Shown: positions 8,880 to 17,774, counted from the first letter of the stretch. The stretch: 64,000 nucleotides of DNA from Amedibacterium intestinale (GCF_010537335.1 NZ_AP019711.1:372001-436000), one strand, 5' to 3'. The notes: generated from the sequence alone by a model not told the origin. Numbers and translations are program-made.

Positions 8880-9995
8880 TTATTTAACAATTTTTTCTTT
8901 TAAAGATGGGCTGTAGGAAATCGTATATTCCTGGTTTTTATAACTGTTTTCCAAATGTTTTGGAAGTGTGTTCTTGTCATATACCCATAAAGCTGAAGCG
9001 TGAATATCTTTTTCTTTGTTTATTTTATCAAGAAGTGCCTGACCATCTTCCTGTGACATGGTAAACAGTGCGGTTGATAAGATATCAGATGCTGTTCCAT
9101 CATCACATACAATTGACACGCTTCTAGCATATCTTGCCGGCTGCAAAGTTTCTGGATCAATAATGTGATGCATGATGGTTCCATCATATACGTAGAATCG
9201 CTGGTAATCACCACTTGTAACAATAGAAGTGTTTCCAGGTAAAGATAATGATGAAATAGAGTCTGTAGCCTGCTGTGTCAAATCGGGAATCTGTACGCCT
9301 ACAACCCAGTTTGAATCATCTGGTTTATTGCCAAGAAGACGAATATTGCCTCCTCCATTTAAAAATCCATGTTCAACGCCAAGTTCTTTTAAATGCTGAG
9401 ATGTTTTATCAATCGCATATCCTTTCGCAATTGCCCCAACATCAAGCCTTGTTTTAGGATCTGTTAAATAAACTGTATTTTTTTCTTTATCGATCTGTAC
9501 TTTATCCCAGCCGCTATGTTCTTTTGCATTTTCCAAGTCTTCCATGGAAGGAACAAAGGTGTTATCAGGATTCTTTTCTGCCTGTTCTCTAGCCTCTCGC
9601 CATAAATCCATAACACTACCTAAAGTAATATCAAACTTTCCATTGGTTAACTCTGCATATTCTTTTGAAATAGTTAGCAGGTCTATGATATCTTCGTTTA
9701 CCTCAACTGGTTTTTTTCCGGCGTTGTCATTGATTGTTTTAATGTTGTTGATACCTTCATAAGAGTTATAGCGATCAAAGATTTTGTTGTAGTAGGAAAT
9801 CTGTTTTGAAAGCTCATTTTCATATTTTTTAAATTCTTTCTCATTTTTTGTATAAGCAGTAAAAGAAATAACAGTATCAAATCCAAGATTGGTTGCTGTC
9901 ATAGAATGTTTTTCTAAATTCTGCTTTTGTGTACATCCGCTGCTAATACATAAACTGCATATGAACAGAAGAAGTTTCCATTTTTTGTTTTTCAT
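8880..9995 (-). CDS. apbE: ApbE-family FAD:protein FMN transferase, lipoprotein
   Basis: Extracytoplasmic enzyme that moves FMN from FAD onto Thr in SGAT-type motifs of membrane redox proteins. It has 371 aa, with a hydrophobic signal ending in SSGC (Cys about 21) that suggests lipid anchoring; the lipobox is imperfect. Family motifs are visible: TNGKFDITLGSVMDLW, LDVGAIAKGYAIDKT, GFLNGGGNIRLLG, IMHHIIDPETLQPA, and SDILSTALFTM. It lies divergently next to the rnf operon, whose RnfD and RnfG are the expected substrates. The internal ATG at 9995 is chosen because the signal peptide starts there; GGTGAT is a weak ribosome site. Confidence 0.93.
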   Translation of the reverse strand: MKNKKWKLLLFICSLCISSGCTQKQNLEKHSMTATNLGFDTVISFTAYTKNEKEFKKYENELSKQISYYNKIFDRYNSYEGINNIKTINDNAGKKPVEVNEDIIDLLTISKEYAELTNGKFDITLGSVMDLWREAREQAEKNPDNTFVPSMEDLENAKEHSGWDKVQIDKEKNTVYLTDPKTRLDVGAIAKGYAIDKTSQHLKELGVEHGFLNGGGNIRLLGNKPDDSNWVVGVQIPDLTQQATDSISSLSLPGNTSIVTSGDYQRFYVYDGTIMHHIIDPETLQPARYARSVSIVCDDGTASDILSTALFTMSQEDGQALLDKINKEKDIHASALWVYDKNTLPKHLENSYKNQEYTISYSPSLKEKIVK

Positions 9996-10103
9996 ATTAT
10001 CACCAGCAATCATTATAGACAAAAGTTAAAAAAAAATCTATGTAAGAATAGAAAAAAAGATAAAAAATTAAGTGAAATTCTTATCAAATTCTTTATTTTT
10101 TTC

Positions 10104-10132
10104 TTCAAGTGGAAAGATAAAAGTGTTATAAT
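10104..10132 (+). promoter_or_regulatory. Probable rnf operon promoter
   Basis: A perfect -10 TATAAT at 10127-10132 with a poor -35 (around 10104-10109), 76 nt upstream of rnfC. The weak -35 could mean activator dependence. The leader holds a short GTTTCTT/AAGAAAC hairpin. Confidence 0.5.
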
Positions 10133-10207
10133 AGTTCCGGTATGTTTCTTGGATAAAAAAAGAAACTGCAGGAGTAAAATAGTGCTTATAAGAAAGGTAA
10201 GGTGAAA

Positions 10208-11503
10208 ATGATGTCATTGTTTAAAGGACCAATGCGTCAGCACATACAAGGGCACAAAGAGCTCACAGAACACGTAGAAGCACAGGAGTTGAAAGCAGGG
10301 GAAAAAGTGTATATTCCTTTGTTTTGCGGAGCATCTACAAATCTGGAAGTTTTGGTACAGGAGGGAGATTCTGTTTGCATAGGAACAAAGATTGCCGAAT
10401 GCAAAGAACGTTTTTTTGTGCCAATTTATGCGAGTGTTTCCGGAACAGTTGCTGGAATTGAAAAAAGAATGCACGCTTCTTTGAAGCCGGTTCCTCATCT
10501 TGTTATTATAAATGATGGGCAGTATAAAGAGGTTGCTTCTTTTGAACCGTTGAATTATGAAACAGCGGATAGGGAAACTTTGATTGATTTTATGATGAAT
10601 GCGGGTATCATCGGTTTAGGTGGTGCTGGTTTCCCGGCTTTTGTTAAATATAAGTTTGCGAAAGACGTAGAAAAGCTTATTATTAACGCAGTAGAATGTG
10701 AGCCATTCATTACAGCAGATTACAAAACGATCTTTGCTCAGAAAGAAGAATTTGTAACAGGTTTAATGGCTATGAAAAAAATGGCAATGGCAAAAGAAGC
10801 TGTCATTGCGATTAAAAAAACACATCAGGATTTGATTTCTTTTGTTGAAGAAGCTGTAAAAGGACTGGATGGAGTTTCAATAGCAGCTGTACCAGATGTG
10901 TATCCAATGGGATGGGAACGTGTATTGGTGCGTGAAATCATGCATAAAGAATATGATCGTTTACCTGGAGAAGTAGGAGCAGTTGTAAATAATGCAACTA
11001 CTGCAATTGCATTTGGGGATGCATTATTACATGGACGTGCTATCGTTAAGAAAACAGTAACGGTATCAGGAACTGCTGTGAAAGAACCAAAAAATGTAAT
11101 TGTTCCTGTAGGTATGCCGGCAAGTGAAATTATTGCAGCTTGTGGTGGATATACAGAAGATTCTGTAAAATTGATTGCCGGTGGTCCTATGATGGGAAAA
11201 ACAATTGTTAATGATGCATTTGTTATTGATCGCAATATGAATGCCTTAACGGTTTTGGCAAATAAGCCTTATGACAGTATTTCCTGCTTGCGCTGTGGAA
11301 AGTGCAGTGATCACTGTCCAGCAGGACTACAGCCAGTACGTATCGCACAGGCTGTAAAAGCCGCAGATAAAAAGACAATGGAAAAATTATGCGCTGTAGA
11401 TTGTATTGAGTGTGGTTTATGTACCTATGTATGTCCATCACGTTTGGATGTTACAGAAAATGTACGTAAAGCAAAACGTCAGCTGCAGCTGGCTAAAAAG
11501 TAG
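10208..11503 (+). CDS. rnfC: Rnf complex subunit RnfC
   Basis: Peripheral NADH-binding subunit of the Rnf complex, which couples ferredoxin:NAD+ electron transfer to Na+ or H+ pumping. It has about 431 aa. The NQO1-like flavin/NADH fold includes GIIGLGGAGFPAFVKY and NAVECEPFITAD, followed by a SLBB-like region. Two 4Fe-4S motifs close the protein: CLRCGKCSDHCP and CIECGLCTYVCP. The first gene of a six-subunit operon. Start choice is uncertain: GTG 10202, ATG 10208 and ATG 10211 are all in frame after a TAAGGTG site; 10208 is taken for spacing. Confidence 0.95.
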   Translation: MMSLFKGPMRQHIQGHKELTEHVEAQELKAGEKVYIPLFCGASTNLEVLVQEGDSVCIGTKIAECKERFFVPIYASVSGTVAGIEKRMHASLKPVPHLVIINDGQYKEVASFEPLNYETADRETLIDFMMNAGIIGLGGAGFPAFVKYKFAKDVEKLIINAVECEPFITADYKTIFAQKEEFVTGLMAMKKMAMAKEAVIAIKKTHQDLISFVEEAVKGLDGVSIAAVPDVYPMGWERVLVREIMHKEYDRLPGEVGAVVNNATTAIAFGDALLHGRAIVKKTVTVSGTAVKEPKNVIVPVGMPASEIIAACGGYTEDSVKLIAGGPMMGKTIVNDAFVIDRNMNALTVLANKPYDSISCLRCGKCSDHCPAGLQPVRIAQAVKAADKKTMEKLCAVDCIECGLCTYVCPSRLDVTENVRKAKRQLQLAKK

Positions 11504-11518
11504 GGAGGATAAAGAGAA

Positions 11519-13039
11519 ATGAAGTTTGCATTTAACGTATCACCTAACTTGCGCCAGAAACAGAGTACAAAGCAAATCATGCTGGAGCTGATGATTGGTT
11601 TATTAGTAGTATTTGCTTTTTCTCTTTTCTATTATGGAACAGAATATGGCTCAAGTTATGTATTGCAGGCAATAAAACTATTGGCAGTATCTGTAATTGT
11701 TGCATTGCTTACTGAAATTGCATTTGCCTTTTTTACAAGAAAAGGACAAAAATTTGATTTTGCATATATTAAGAAATTTTTAAGTGGATCTTTTGGATGG
11801 ATAACAGCTATCATTTTGACAATGATGTGTCCTATTAGTATTTCTTTTTATGCGCTTGGAGTAGCAACTTTCTTTGCCATCTTCTTTGCTAAATTGCTGT
11901 TTGGGGGATTTGGAAACAATATCTTTAACCCTGCAGCAGTAGGTAGAGCTGTAATCTTCGCTACATTTGTTGGGGCTTCTACTGATATTATCACAATGGC
12001 TACACCAACAACTGTAATAGCTTCCAGTTATAACTGGCTGGTTGTAGATCCTGAAATGATTACAACTATGATGGATGAAATTGGTGGATTGCCTACCTTA
12101 TTTACAGGTATGTATCCTGGGGCAATTGGAGAAACAAGTGCTCTTGTTATTTTAATCGTTGGTATTATTTTATCTATTCGTAAAGTTATTGACTGGAGAA
12201 TCCCAGTAGTATATTTAGGAAGTATCTTTGTGTTAGCAATGGGAATCGCTTTGTTTAAAGGAGTAGGTTCTTATGGAAGTCTTCCTGGATTTATCTGGTA
12301 TCCATTGTTACATCTATTGACTGGTGGAGTTATGTTTGGAGCTGTCTTTATGTTAACAGATCCAGTTACTTCTCCAACAAGTGCACAGGGAAAATGTATC
12401 TTTGCTTTAGGAGCAGCAGTCTTGACTGTTTTGATTCGTATTAAAGCAAATCTTCCTGAAGGATGCTTATATTCTATTTTATTGATGAATATGCTAACTC
12501 CTATGATTGAACAGGCTTTGGCTGGAAAACAGCTGGCACTTCGTAAAAAAGCATCTATTATTTTTGGCAGTGTAGCTGTTGTTGGCATGGGATGTGTATT
12601 GCTTGCAGCAAATGTCATTGAACCAAAGGCAAAAGAAGTTGAAGAAGCACCTCAGCCTACTTTAGTTACATCAACAGATGAAGATATGCTAAGTATGGAT
12701 GCAAGCATTACCGATACCAAAGAGAATGGAAATGAAGTTGTTTATACGGTAAAGGCACACGGTTATACAGCAAATGAAAATCCAGATGTTTATAACGTGT
12801 TTGAAATTACAGTAGATAAAACAAATAATCAAATTACAAAAATGAGTTTTGTTGAATGTAATGATTCTGATTTTATTAAGACAGCAGTTCAAAGCAATCC
12901 TGAACTAGTAAATGTTGTAAATACAGATTTAAGTAAAGAATTTGAGTATACAACCGAAGATGTTGTTTCAGGTGCTACTTTTACAACAAAATCTGCTATG
13001 CGTGCTATGATCGAAGTTCAGCGCGCATTAGGGCTGTAA
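11519..13039 (+). CDS. rnfD: RnfD with extra C-terminal FMN-binding domain
   Basis: Membrane subunit of Rnf, unusually long at 506 aa against roughly 320-350 for most RnfD. Residues 1-370 are a normal RnfD with about 9-10 membrane segments, GGFGNNIFNPAAVGRA, and an ATP-containing stretch near Thr162 that corresponds to the usual flavinylated Thr. After the last membrane helix an acidic linker leads to an exported domain (about 390-506) ending in DVVSGATFTTKSAM. That is the SGAT motif of RnfG/FMN_bind proteins, with candidate flavin-bearing Thr487. A separate rnfG follows, so the domain is additional rather than relocated. AGGGAGG precedes the ATG. Confidence 0.93.
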   Translation: MKFAFNVSPNLRQKQSTKQIMLELMIGLLVVFAFSLFYYGTEYGSSYVLQAIKLLAVSVIVALLTEIAFAFFTRKGQKFDFAYIKKFLSGSFGWITAIILTMMCPISISFYALGVATFFAIFFAKLLFGGFGNNIFNPAAVGRAVIFATFVGASTDIITMATPTTVIASSYNWLVVDPEMITTMMDEIGGLPTLFTGMYPGAIGETSALVILIVGIILSIRKVIDWRIPVVYLGSIFVLAMGIALFKGVGSYGSLPGFIWYPLLHLLTGGVMFGAVFMLTDPVTSPTSAQGKCIFALGAAVLTVLIRIKANLPEGCLYSILLMNMLTPMIEQALAGKQLALRKKASIIFGSVAVVGMGCVLLAANVIEPKAKEVEEAPQPTLVTSTDEDMLSMDASITDTKENGNEVVYTVKAHGYTANENPDVYNVFEITVDKTNNQITKMSFVECNDSDFIKTAVQSNPELVNVVNTDLSKEFEYTTEDVVSGATFTTKSAMRAMIEVQRALGL

Positions 13040-13051
13040 GGAGGTTAGCGT

Positions 13052-13570
13052 ATGAAAAAAATATTACATCTGACCATATTTCTAGCGTTAGTAGCAGCAA
13101 TTGCCGGAGCAGCGCTTGGAATTGCAAACAGCTTAACTGCACCAGTTATTGCACGCAATGAACTGGAAGCAGAAAAGGATAATTTAAAAGTATTATATCC
13201 AGATGTACCTGATGAAGCATTTGAACAGGTAGAAAAGGATGTATCAGATACAATTCAAAAAATCTTCAAAGTTGAAGGAAAAAGCTATGTTTTTAAAATG
13301 AAGGTAACAGGGTATAAAGAAGGAACTACTTTCCTTGTTGCATTAGATGATAAAGGTACGGTTATCGATTATGTAGGTATTTCCAATGGAGATACACAAG
13401 GATTAGGTACACAGGTACTGGATGCACCTTTCCGTGAATCTTTAAAAGGAAAAGATGCTACATCAGATGAAATCTTAAATGATACAATTTCAGGTGCTAC
13501 ATTATCTAGTAAGCCAGTTCTTGAAGGTATTAAAGAAGCAGCTCAGTATCAAGCTGATAAATTAAAGTAG
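13052..13570 (+). CDS. rnfG: Rnf complex subunit RnfG
   Basis: Rnf subunit with one N-terminal membrane helix and an extracytoplasmic FMN_bind domain, 172 aa. It has the family strand GDTQGLGTQVLD and the flavinylation motif DTISGATLSSKPV with Thr150 as predicted FMN acceptor. Starts 12 nt after rnfD behind AAGGAGG. Slightly short but complete. Expected substrate of the neighbouring ApbE. Confidence 0.94.
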   Translation: MKKILHLTIFLALVAAIAGAALGIANSLTAPVIARNELEAEKDNLKVLYPDVPDEAFEQVEKDVSDTIQKIFKVEGKSYVFKMKVTGYKEGTTFLVALDDKGTVIDYVGISNGDTQGLGTQVLDAPFRESLKGKDATSDEILNDTISGATLSSKPVLEGIKEAAQYQADKLK

Positions 13571-13583
13571 GAGGTGGAACAGA

Positions 13584-14243
13584 ATGAATCGTAAAGAAAA
13601 TTTTACTGCAGGATTCTTACGTGAAAACCCTGTATTCTCATTGTATTTGGGACTATGTTCCACATTGGCAATTACAACTACATTAAATAATGCGATTGGT
13701 ATGGGTGTCGCTGTTATTGCAGTTTTAGTTATGTCAAATGTTATCATTTCTTTGATGCGTAATATTACACCATCTGAAATCCGTATTCCGGTTTATATTG
13801 TAATTATCGCATCTTTGGTTAAGGTTATTCAGATGTTAATCAAGGCTTATGCGCCAAGCTTAGATACAGCTTTGGGTGTATTTATTCCACTGATCGTTGT
13901 TAACTGTATCATTCTTGGACGTGCAGAAGCATTTGCAAGTAAAAACAAAGTGCTTGATTCTGCTTTGGATGGTCTTGGAATGGGACTTGGGTATACAGTT
14001 TCTATCGTTATTATGTCTGGTATTCGACAGTTGCTTGCAACAGGAGCTTTATCTTTTGATAATCCATTCAATGCAGCTCAGAATATTTTTACCTTAAAAA
14101 TTATTCCAGATGATTTCACAATTAGTATGTTCTCACAGCCTGTAGGAGCATTCTGTACATTTGCATGTTTAGCTGCCGGACTTGCAGCATATAAGTCATA
14201 TCAGACGAAAAAGGCAGCAGAAAAACAAAAGGAGGCGAAATAA
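13584..14243 (+). CDS. rnfE: Rnf complex subunit RnfE
   Basis: Integral membrane Rnf subunit, 219 aa, with about six hydrophobic helices. The family signatures ENPVFSLYLGLCSTLAITT and PLIVVNCIILGRAEAFA are clear; the latter contains the conserved Asn-Cys proposed to share an Fe-S cluster with RnfA in the membrane. Spaced 13 nt from rnfG behind AGGAGGTGG. Confidence 0.95.
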   Translation: MNRKENFTAGFLRENPVFSLYLGLCSTLAITTTLNNAIGMGVAVIAVLVMSNVIISLMRNITPSEIRIPVYIVIIASLVKVIQMLIKAYAPSLDTALGVFIPLIVVNCIILGRAEAFASKNKVLDSALDGLGMGLGYTVSIVIMSGIRQLLATGALSFDNPFNAAQNIFTLKIIPDDFTISMFSQPVGAFCTFACLAAGLAAYKSYQTKKAAEKQKEAK

Positions 14244-14246
14244 TTT

Positions 14247-14828
14247 ATGAATTGGAGTAACTTATTTGTCATGCTGATTACTTTTGTTTTCATCAACAAC
14301 GTTGTTTTGAACCAGTTTCTTGGTATGTGTCCTTTTATGGGGGTATCAAAGAAAAGTAGTTCAGCTTTAGGTATGGGGGCTGCGGTTACTTTTGTAATCG
14401 TTGCAGCATCTCTTGTAACATATGGATTGTATTATAAAGTCCTTGAACCACTTGGACTTGAATATATGGACTTAATTACATTTATTCTTGTGATTGCTGC
14501 GCTTGTACAGCTTGTAGAAATGATCATCAAGAAAACTAGTCCATCTTTATATAAAGCATTAGGTGTTTATTTGCCTTTAATTACAACAAACTGTGTTGTA
14601 TTAAACGTTACATTAAATAATATTTCTTTCAAATATGATTTTGCAGAAATGTTAACATATTCTATTGCTATTCCTTTAGGATTTACAATGGTATTATATA
14701 TCTTCTCTACGATTCGTGAGCGTCTGGATGCATGCGATACACCAGTTTCATGGAAAGGAAATCCAATTGCCCTGATTGTAGCAGCTATTATGGCTTTAGC
14801 ATTTAGTGGATTAACTGGGCTGGTATAA
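14247..14828 (+). CDS. rnfA: Rnf complex subunit RnfA
   Basis: Integral membrane Rnf subunit homologous to RnfE, 193 aa, six helices in inverted topology. Signatures VVLNQFLGMCPFMGVS and YLPLITTNCVVLN carry the two conserved Cys expected to bind the intramembrane 2Fe-2S cluster with RnfE. Starts after AAAGGAGGCG; 3 nt separate it from the rnfE stop. Confidence 0.96.
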   Translation: MNWSNLFVMLITFVFINNVVLNQFLGMCPFMGVSKKSSSALGMGAAVTFVIVAASLVTYGLYYKVLEPLGLEYMDLITFILVIAALVQLVEMIIKKTSPSLYKALGVYLPLITTNCVVLNVTLNNISFKYDFAEMLTYSIAIPLGFTMVLYIFSTIRERLDACDTPVSWKGNPIALIVAAIMALAFSGLTGLV

Positions 14829-14831
14829 GGT

Positions 14832-14996
14832 ATGGTACAGGCAGTCATTTATTTAGGAATCCTTGGTGGTATATATGCATTAGTATTCTATCTAAATCAT
14901 AAAACACCATTACCTAAAGGTTGCGAAAATTTAAAGGCAGAATGTGAGGGTTGTCATGACACTTCTTGTTGCAACAACCCTGCACATGATTTATAG
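14832..14996 (+). CDS. Small Cys-rich single-helix membrane protein in rnf operon
   Basis: A 54-residue ORF filling the gap between rnfA and rnfB. Residues 3-21 are a hydrophobic helix (VIYLGILGGIYALVFYL). The tail holds five Cys in CX6CX2CX4CC spacing (Cys31, 38, 41, 46, 47), enough to ligate a metal or Fe-S cluster. The layout resembles FeoB-associated Cys-rich membrane proteins, but homology is not shown. The ATG lies 3 nt after the rnfA stop (ATAAGGTATG), implying coupling. The rnfB ribosome site (AAAGGGGATT) follows immediately. Probably real, given operon packing and composition; function unknown. Confidence 0.75.
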   Translation: MVQAVIYLGILGGIYALVFYLNHKTPLPKGCENLKAECEGCHDTSCCNNPAHDL

Positions 14997-15013
14997 AAAG
15001 GGGATTTGACACC

Positions 15014-15334
15014 ATGTTAAATGCAGTATTAACAGCGCTTTTACTGATGCTTGTATTAGGTGCTATCCTTGGACTAGGTTTAGGAGTTGCAGATAAGTTT
15101 TTGAGTGTGGAAGTAGACGAACGTGTAGAAACTGTAGCTAGTATGCTTCCAAACTACAACTGCGGTGGCTGTGGTTATGCAGGCTGCAGTGGCTTAGCAG
15201 AAGCTTTGGTAAATGGGGAAGTTACTGTTGTAGGAACATGTAAACCTTGTAAACCAGATCAGAAAGCTGCAATTGCTGAATATTTGAATACGACACCTGG
15301 CCCTGATGGTACATGTCTAAAAGTTAAAGCATAA
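15014..15334 (+). CDS. rnfB: Short RnfB lacking ferredoxin-like domains
   Basis: Rnf electron-entry subunit, only 106 aa; RnfB usually has 180-330 aa including one or more 2[4Fe-4S] ferredoxin domains. Present are the N-terminal membrane helix (about 4-25) and the first Fe-S domain: NCGGCGYAGCSGLAEA (Cys50, 53, 58) with Cys76 and Cys79 in CKPC, and an extra Cys101. The ORF ends in a proper stop followed by a terminator, and no ferredoxin-type CxxCxxC sequence follows in any frame before asnA. It is therefore genuinely short, not frameshifted. The source of ferredoxin-docking clusters is unclear. Confidence 0.88.
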   Translation: MLNAVLTALLLMLVLGAILGLGLGVADKFLSVEVDERVETVASMLPNYNCGGCGYAGCSGLAEALVNGEVTVVGTCKPCKPDQKAAIAEYLNTTPGPDGTCLKVKA

Positions 15335-15340
15335 AAAAAT

Positions 15341-15373
15341 GAGGTACACTTGCATTGTGTATCTCTTTTTTTT
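15341..15373 (+). terminator. Terminator of rnf operon
   Basis: GAGGTACAC (15341-15349) pairs with GTGTATCTC (15357-15365), one G-T pair, followed by eight T. Confidence 0.85.
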
Positions 15374-15405
15374 TAGGTATAATAACATACAAAGAGGTGA
15401 ATGAT

Positions 15406-16422
15406 ATGGCGGTTAAAGATTTAATCATACCAAAAAATTATGAAAATAAGCTAGATGTTATATCTACAGAAGTCGCAATTAAATATGTAAAAGATTTATT
15501 TGAGAAACGATTGGCGCATCATTTAAATCTAATGCGTATTTCTGCACCATTATATGTAAGAAAAAGCAGTGGCTTAAATGATGATTTAAATGGAACAGAA
15601 AGACCTGTATCTTTTGATATCAAAGAGATTAGCAGTGAGGATATGCAAATTGTTCATTCCCTTGCCAAATGGAAGCGTATGGCTTTAAAACGCTATAATA
15701 TTGGTGTGGGTAAAGGTATCTATACGGATATGAATGCTATACGTAGAGATGAAATTTTAGACAATCTTCATTCTGCTTATGTAGATCAATGGGATTGGGA
15801 AAAAATCATTGATAAAAATCAGCGTACATTGGAATATTTGAAGATTACAGTGCAGCATATTTTAAAAGCATTGAAAGAAACTGAGCGTGAACTGGATATC
15901 GTATTTGAAAATTTAGAACCTTTTGTTTATGAAGAAGTATTTTATATTACAACACAGGAGTTAGAGGATAAATATCCAGATAAATCACCAAAGGAAAGAG
16001 AATACTTAATTACAAAGGAACATAAGACAGTATGCCTAATGCAGATTGGTGATAAATTAAGGAGTGGAAAACCGCATGATGGACGTGCACCTGATTATGA
16101 TGACTGGCATTTAAACGCAGATATTTTACTTTACTATCCAATTTTGGATTGTGTGGTTGAAATAAGCAGTATGGGGATTCGCGTTGATGCAAAGTCTTTA
16201 AAAGAACAATTAAAAAAAGCAGGATGTGAGGATCGCATCAAGCTTCCATTTCATCAAATGCTCTTGCAGCAGGAACTTCCATTAACTATCGGTGGTGGAA
16301 TAGGACAGTCTCGCATCTGTTTAATTCTTTTAAATAAAGCACATATTGGAGAGGTTCAAGTTTCCCAATGGAGCGATGAGATGCGAAAGGCATGTGATGA
16401 AAACCACATTCATTTACTGTAA
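15406..16422 (+). CDS. asnA: Aspartate-ammonia ligase (asparagine synthetase A)
   Basis: Makes asparagine from aspartate, ammonia and ATP. It has 338 aa, a class II aminoacyl-tRNA synthetase-like fold. Typical AsnA stretches: LMRISAPLYVRKSSGLND, RPVSFDI, HSLAKWKRMAL, DWHLNADILLYYP, ISSMGIRVD, and the C-terminal GGGIGQSRICLILLNKAHIGEVQ. The ATG at 15406 follows AAAGAGGTG; the frame is open further upstream but through the rnfB terminator. Monocistronic, ended by a strong hairpin. Confidence 0.97.
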   Translation: MAVKDLIIPKNYENKLDVISTEVAIKYVKDLFEKRLAHHLNLMRISAPLYVRKSSGLNDDLNGTERPVSFDIKEISSEDMQIVHSLAKWKRMALKRYNIGVGKGIYTDMNAIRRDEILDNLHSAYVDQWDWEKIIDKNQRTLEYLKITVQHILKALKETERELDIVFENLEPFVYEEVFYITTQELEDKYPDKSPKEREYLITKEHKTVCLMQIGDKLRSGKPHDGRAPDYDDWHLNADILLYYPILDCVVEISSMGIRVDAKSLKEQLKKAGCEDRIKLPFHQMLLQQELPLTIGGGIGQSRICLILLNKAHIGEVQVSQWSDEMRKACDENHIHLL

Positions 16423-16431
16423 ACAAGAGTT

Positions 16432-16491
16432 AAAAAAAGGAAGATCAAGATATGTAGACAAGTCCAAGATATCTTTCATCTTCCTTTTTTA
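16432..16491. terminator. Bidirectional terminator asnA / antiporter
   Basis: AAAAAAGGAAGAT pairs with ATCTTCCTTTTTT across a loop that can also pair internally (AAGATAT/ATATCTT). Convergent genes flank it. Confidence 0.75.
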
Positions 16492-16508
16492 TTTATCTTA
16501 TAATATTT

Positions 16509-17774
16509 TTATTTTGATGTACCTTCATCCTGACGTAATAATGCCTGAGAAGCACGTTCAAAGTCTTTAGCTTTTTCATAGCTGTTAACAAGTTCACTGT
16601 TTTCATAGTCAATAGAGTCATATTTAGAACTGTATACAACTTTCAACAGAATTGGCGTAATAACAGTTGTAACTACTACCATAAGAATAACAGGTGCTAC
16701 AAATTGTTCATCCATCAATCCTAATGCGATTCCTTTCATTGCGATGATCAAGGCGACCTCACCACGAGAAATCATACCTACACCAACACGTAAGGCTCTT
16801 GTATTTGGACATCCGCATAGTTTAGCACCAAGTCCACAACCAATAACTTTAGATAAGATTGCAACAATACAAATGACAATCGTAAAGGAAACAATCATAA
16901 AGTTCATTTGTGGTAAAACAACCTTTAATCCGATGTTTGCAAAGAACAATGGTGATAATAGCATATATGACAAGATTCCAACACGAGAAGATACATAAGT
17001 TGCTCTTGTTGTATTGGAAATAATTAAACCAGCAAGGAAAGCACCTGTAATATCTGCTACACCGAAGAATTCTTCTGCAATAAATGAATAAAGCAAACAG
17101 AAAGCAAAAGAGAAAACAGCAAATCTTCTTAAATCGCGGTCATGACGCTGCATCCAAACCTGGAATCCTTTGTGAAGCATAATACCAAGAACACCGCTTA
17201 AAACGAAGAAAGCAACTATTTTTAATGCCATGATTGCGATATTGACATTAGGGTCTGCGAAGCTAGTGATAACTGTTAATAAAATAACACCTAAAATATC
17301 ATCTATTAAGGCAGCTCCTAAAATAATGTTACCGGAACGAGTAGATAAACGCCCCATTTCCTTTAAAGTTTCAACAGAAATACTTACAGAAGTAGCTGTT
17401 AAGATAAGACCAATGAATACACTCTTCAATACATCTGCAGTACCTAATCCATAAGCCTGAGCAACTAGAAATCCTCCAACGAATGGAACGATAACACCTA
17501 ATGCTGCAACAATAAATGAACTTTTACCTGATTTTTTCAATTCGTTGATGTCGGTTTCCAAACCTGCATCAAACATTAAGACGATAACACCAAGCTCAGC
17601 AACCTGATTGATAAACTCAGTTTCACGTAGAATACCTAAGCAGGCAGGACCAAGAATCAAACCAGCTAACAAGGCACCAACGACCTGTGGAAGTTTGACA
17701 CGACGAGTTGCCATTCCAAGGATTTTGGTAGTAGCCAAAATTAAAGCCACATCAAAAATAAAACCATATTCCAT
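16509..17774 (-). CDS. CPA2-family cation:proton antiporter
   Basis: Membrane monovalent cation/proton antiporter of the KefB/NapA group, 421 aa with about 12-13 hydrophobic segments. Visible family features: LPQVVGALLAGLILGP near the N-terminus, ELGVIVLMFDAGLETD, and the ion-binding ALIDDILGV with adjacent Asp residues. A short charged cytosolic tail follows (about 385-421), but no TrkA-N domain. Cation specificity cannot be read. Start behind GAAAGGAGTTAAC. Stands alone; convergent with asnA. Confidence 0.9.
   Translation of the reverse strand: MEYGFIFDVALILATTKILGMATRRVKLPQVVGALLAGLILGPACLGILRETEFINQVAELGVIVLMFDAGLETDINELKKSGKSSFIVAALGVIVPFVGGFLVAQAYGLGTADVLKSVFIGLILTATSVSISVETLKEMGRLSTRSGNIILGAALIDDILGVILLTVITSFADPNVNIAIMALKIVAFFVLSGVLGIMLHKGFQVWMQRHDRDLRRFAVFSFAFCLLYSFIAEEFFGVADITGAFLAGLIISNTTRATYVSSRVGILSYMLLSPLFFANIGLKVVLPQMNFMIVSFTIVICIVAILSKVIGCGLGAKLCGCPNTRALRVGVGMISRGEVALIIAMKGIALGLMDEQFVAPVILMVVVTTVITPILLKVVYSSKYDSIDYENSELVNSYEKAKDFERASQALLRQDEGTSK

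Noticed and set aside
10825-11235. A 136-codon minus-strand open frame opposite rnfC
   Set aside because: A mirror of the conserved rnfC frame; composition is that of reverse-read coding sequence.
15335-15405. Possible frameshifted remainder of rnfB
   Set aside because: Only 71 nt separate rnfB from asnA, and they hold a terminator and ribosome site; no ferredoxin CxxCxxC appears in any frame.
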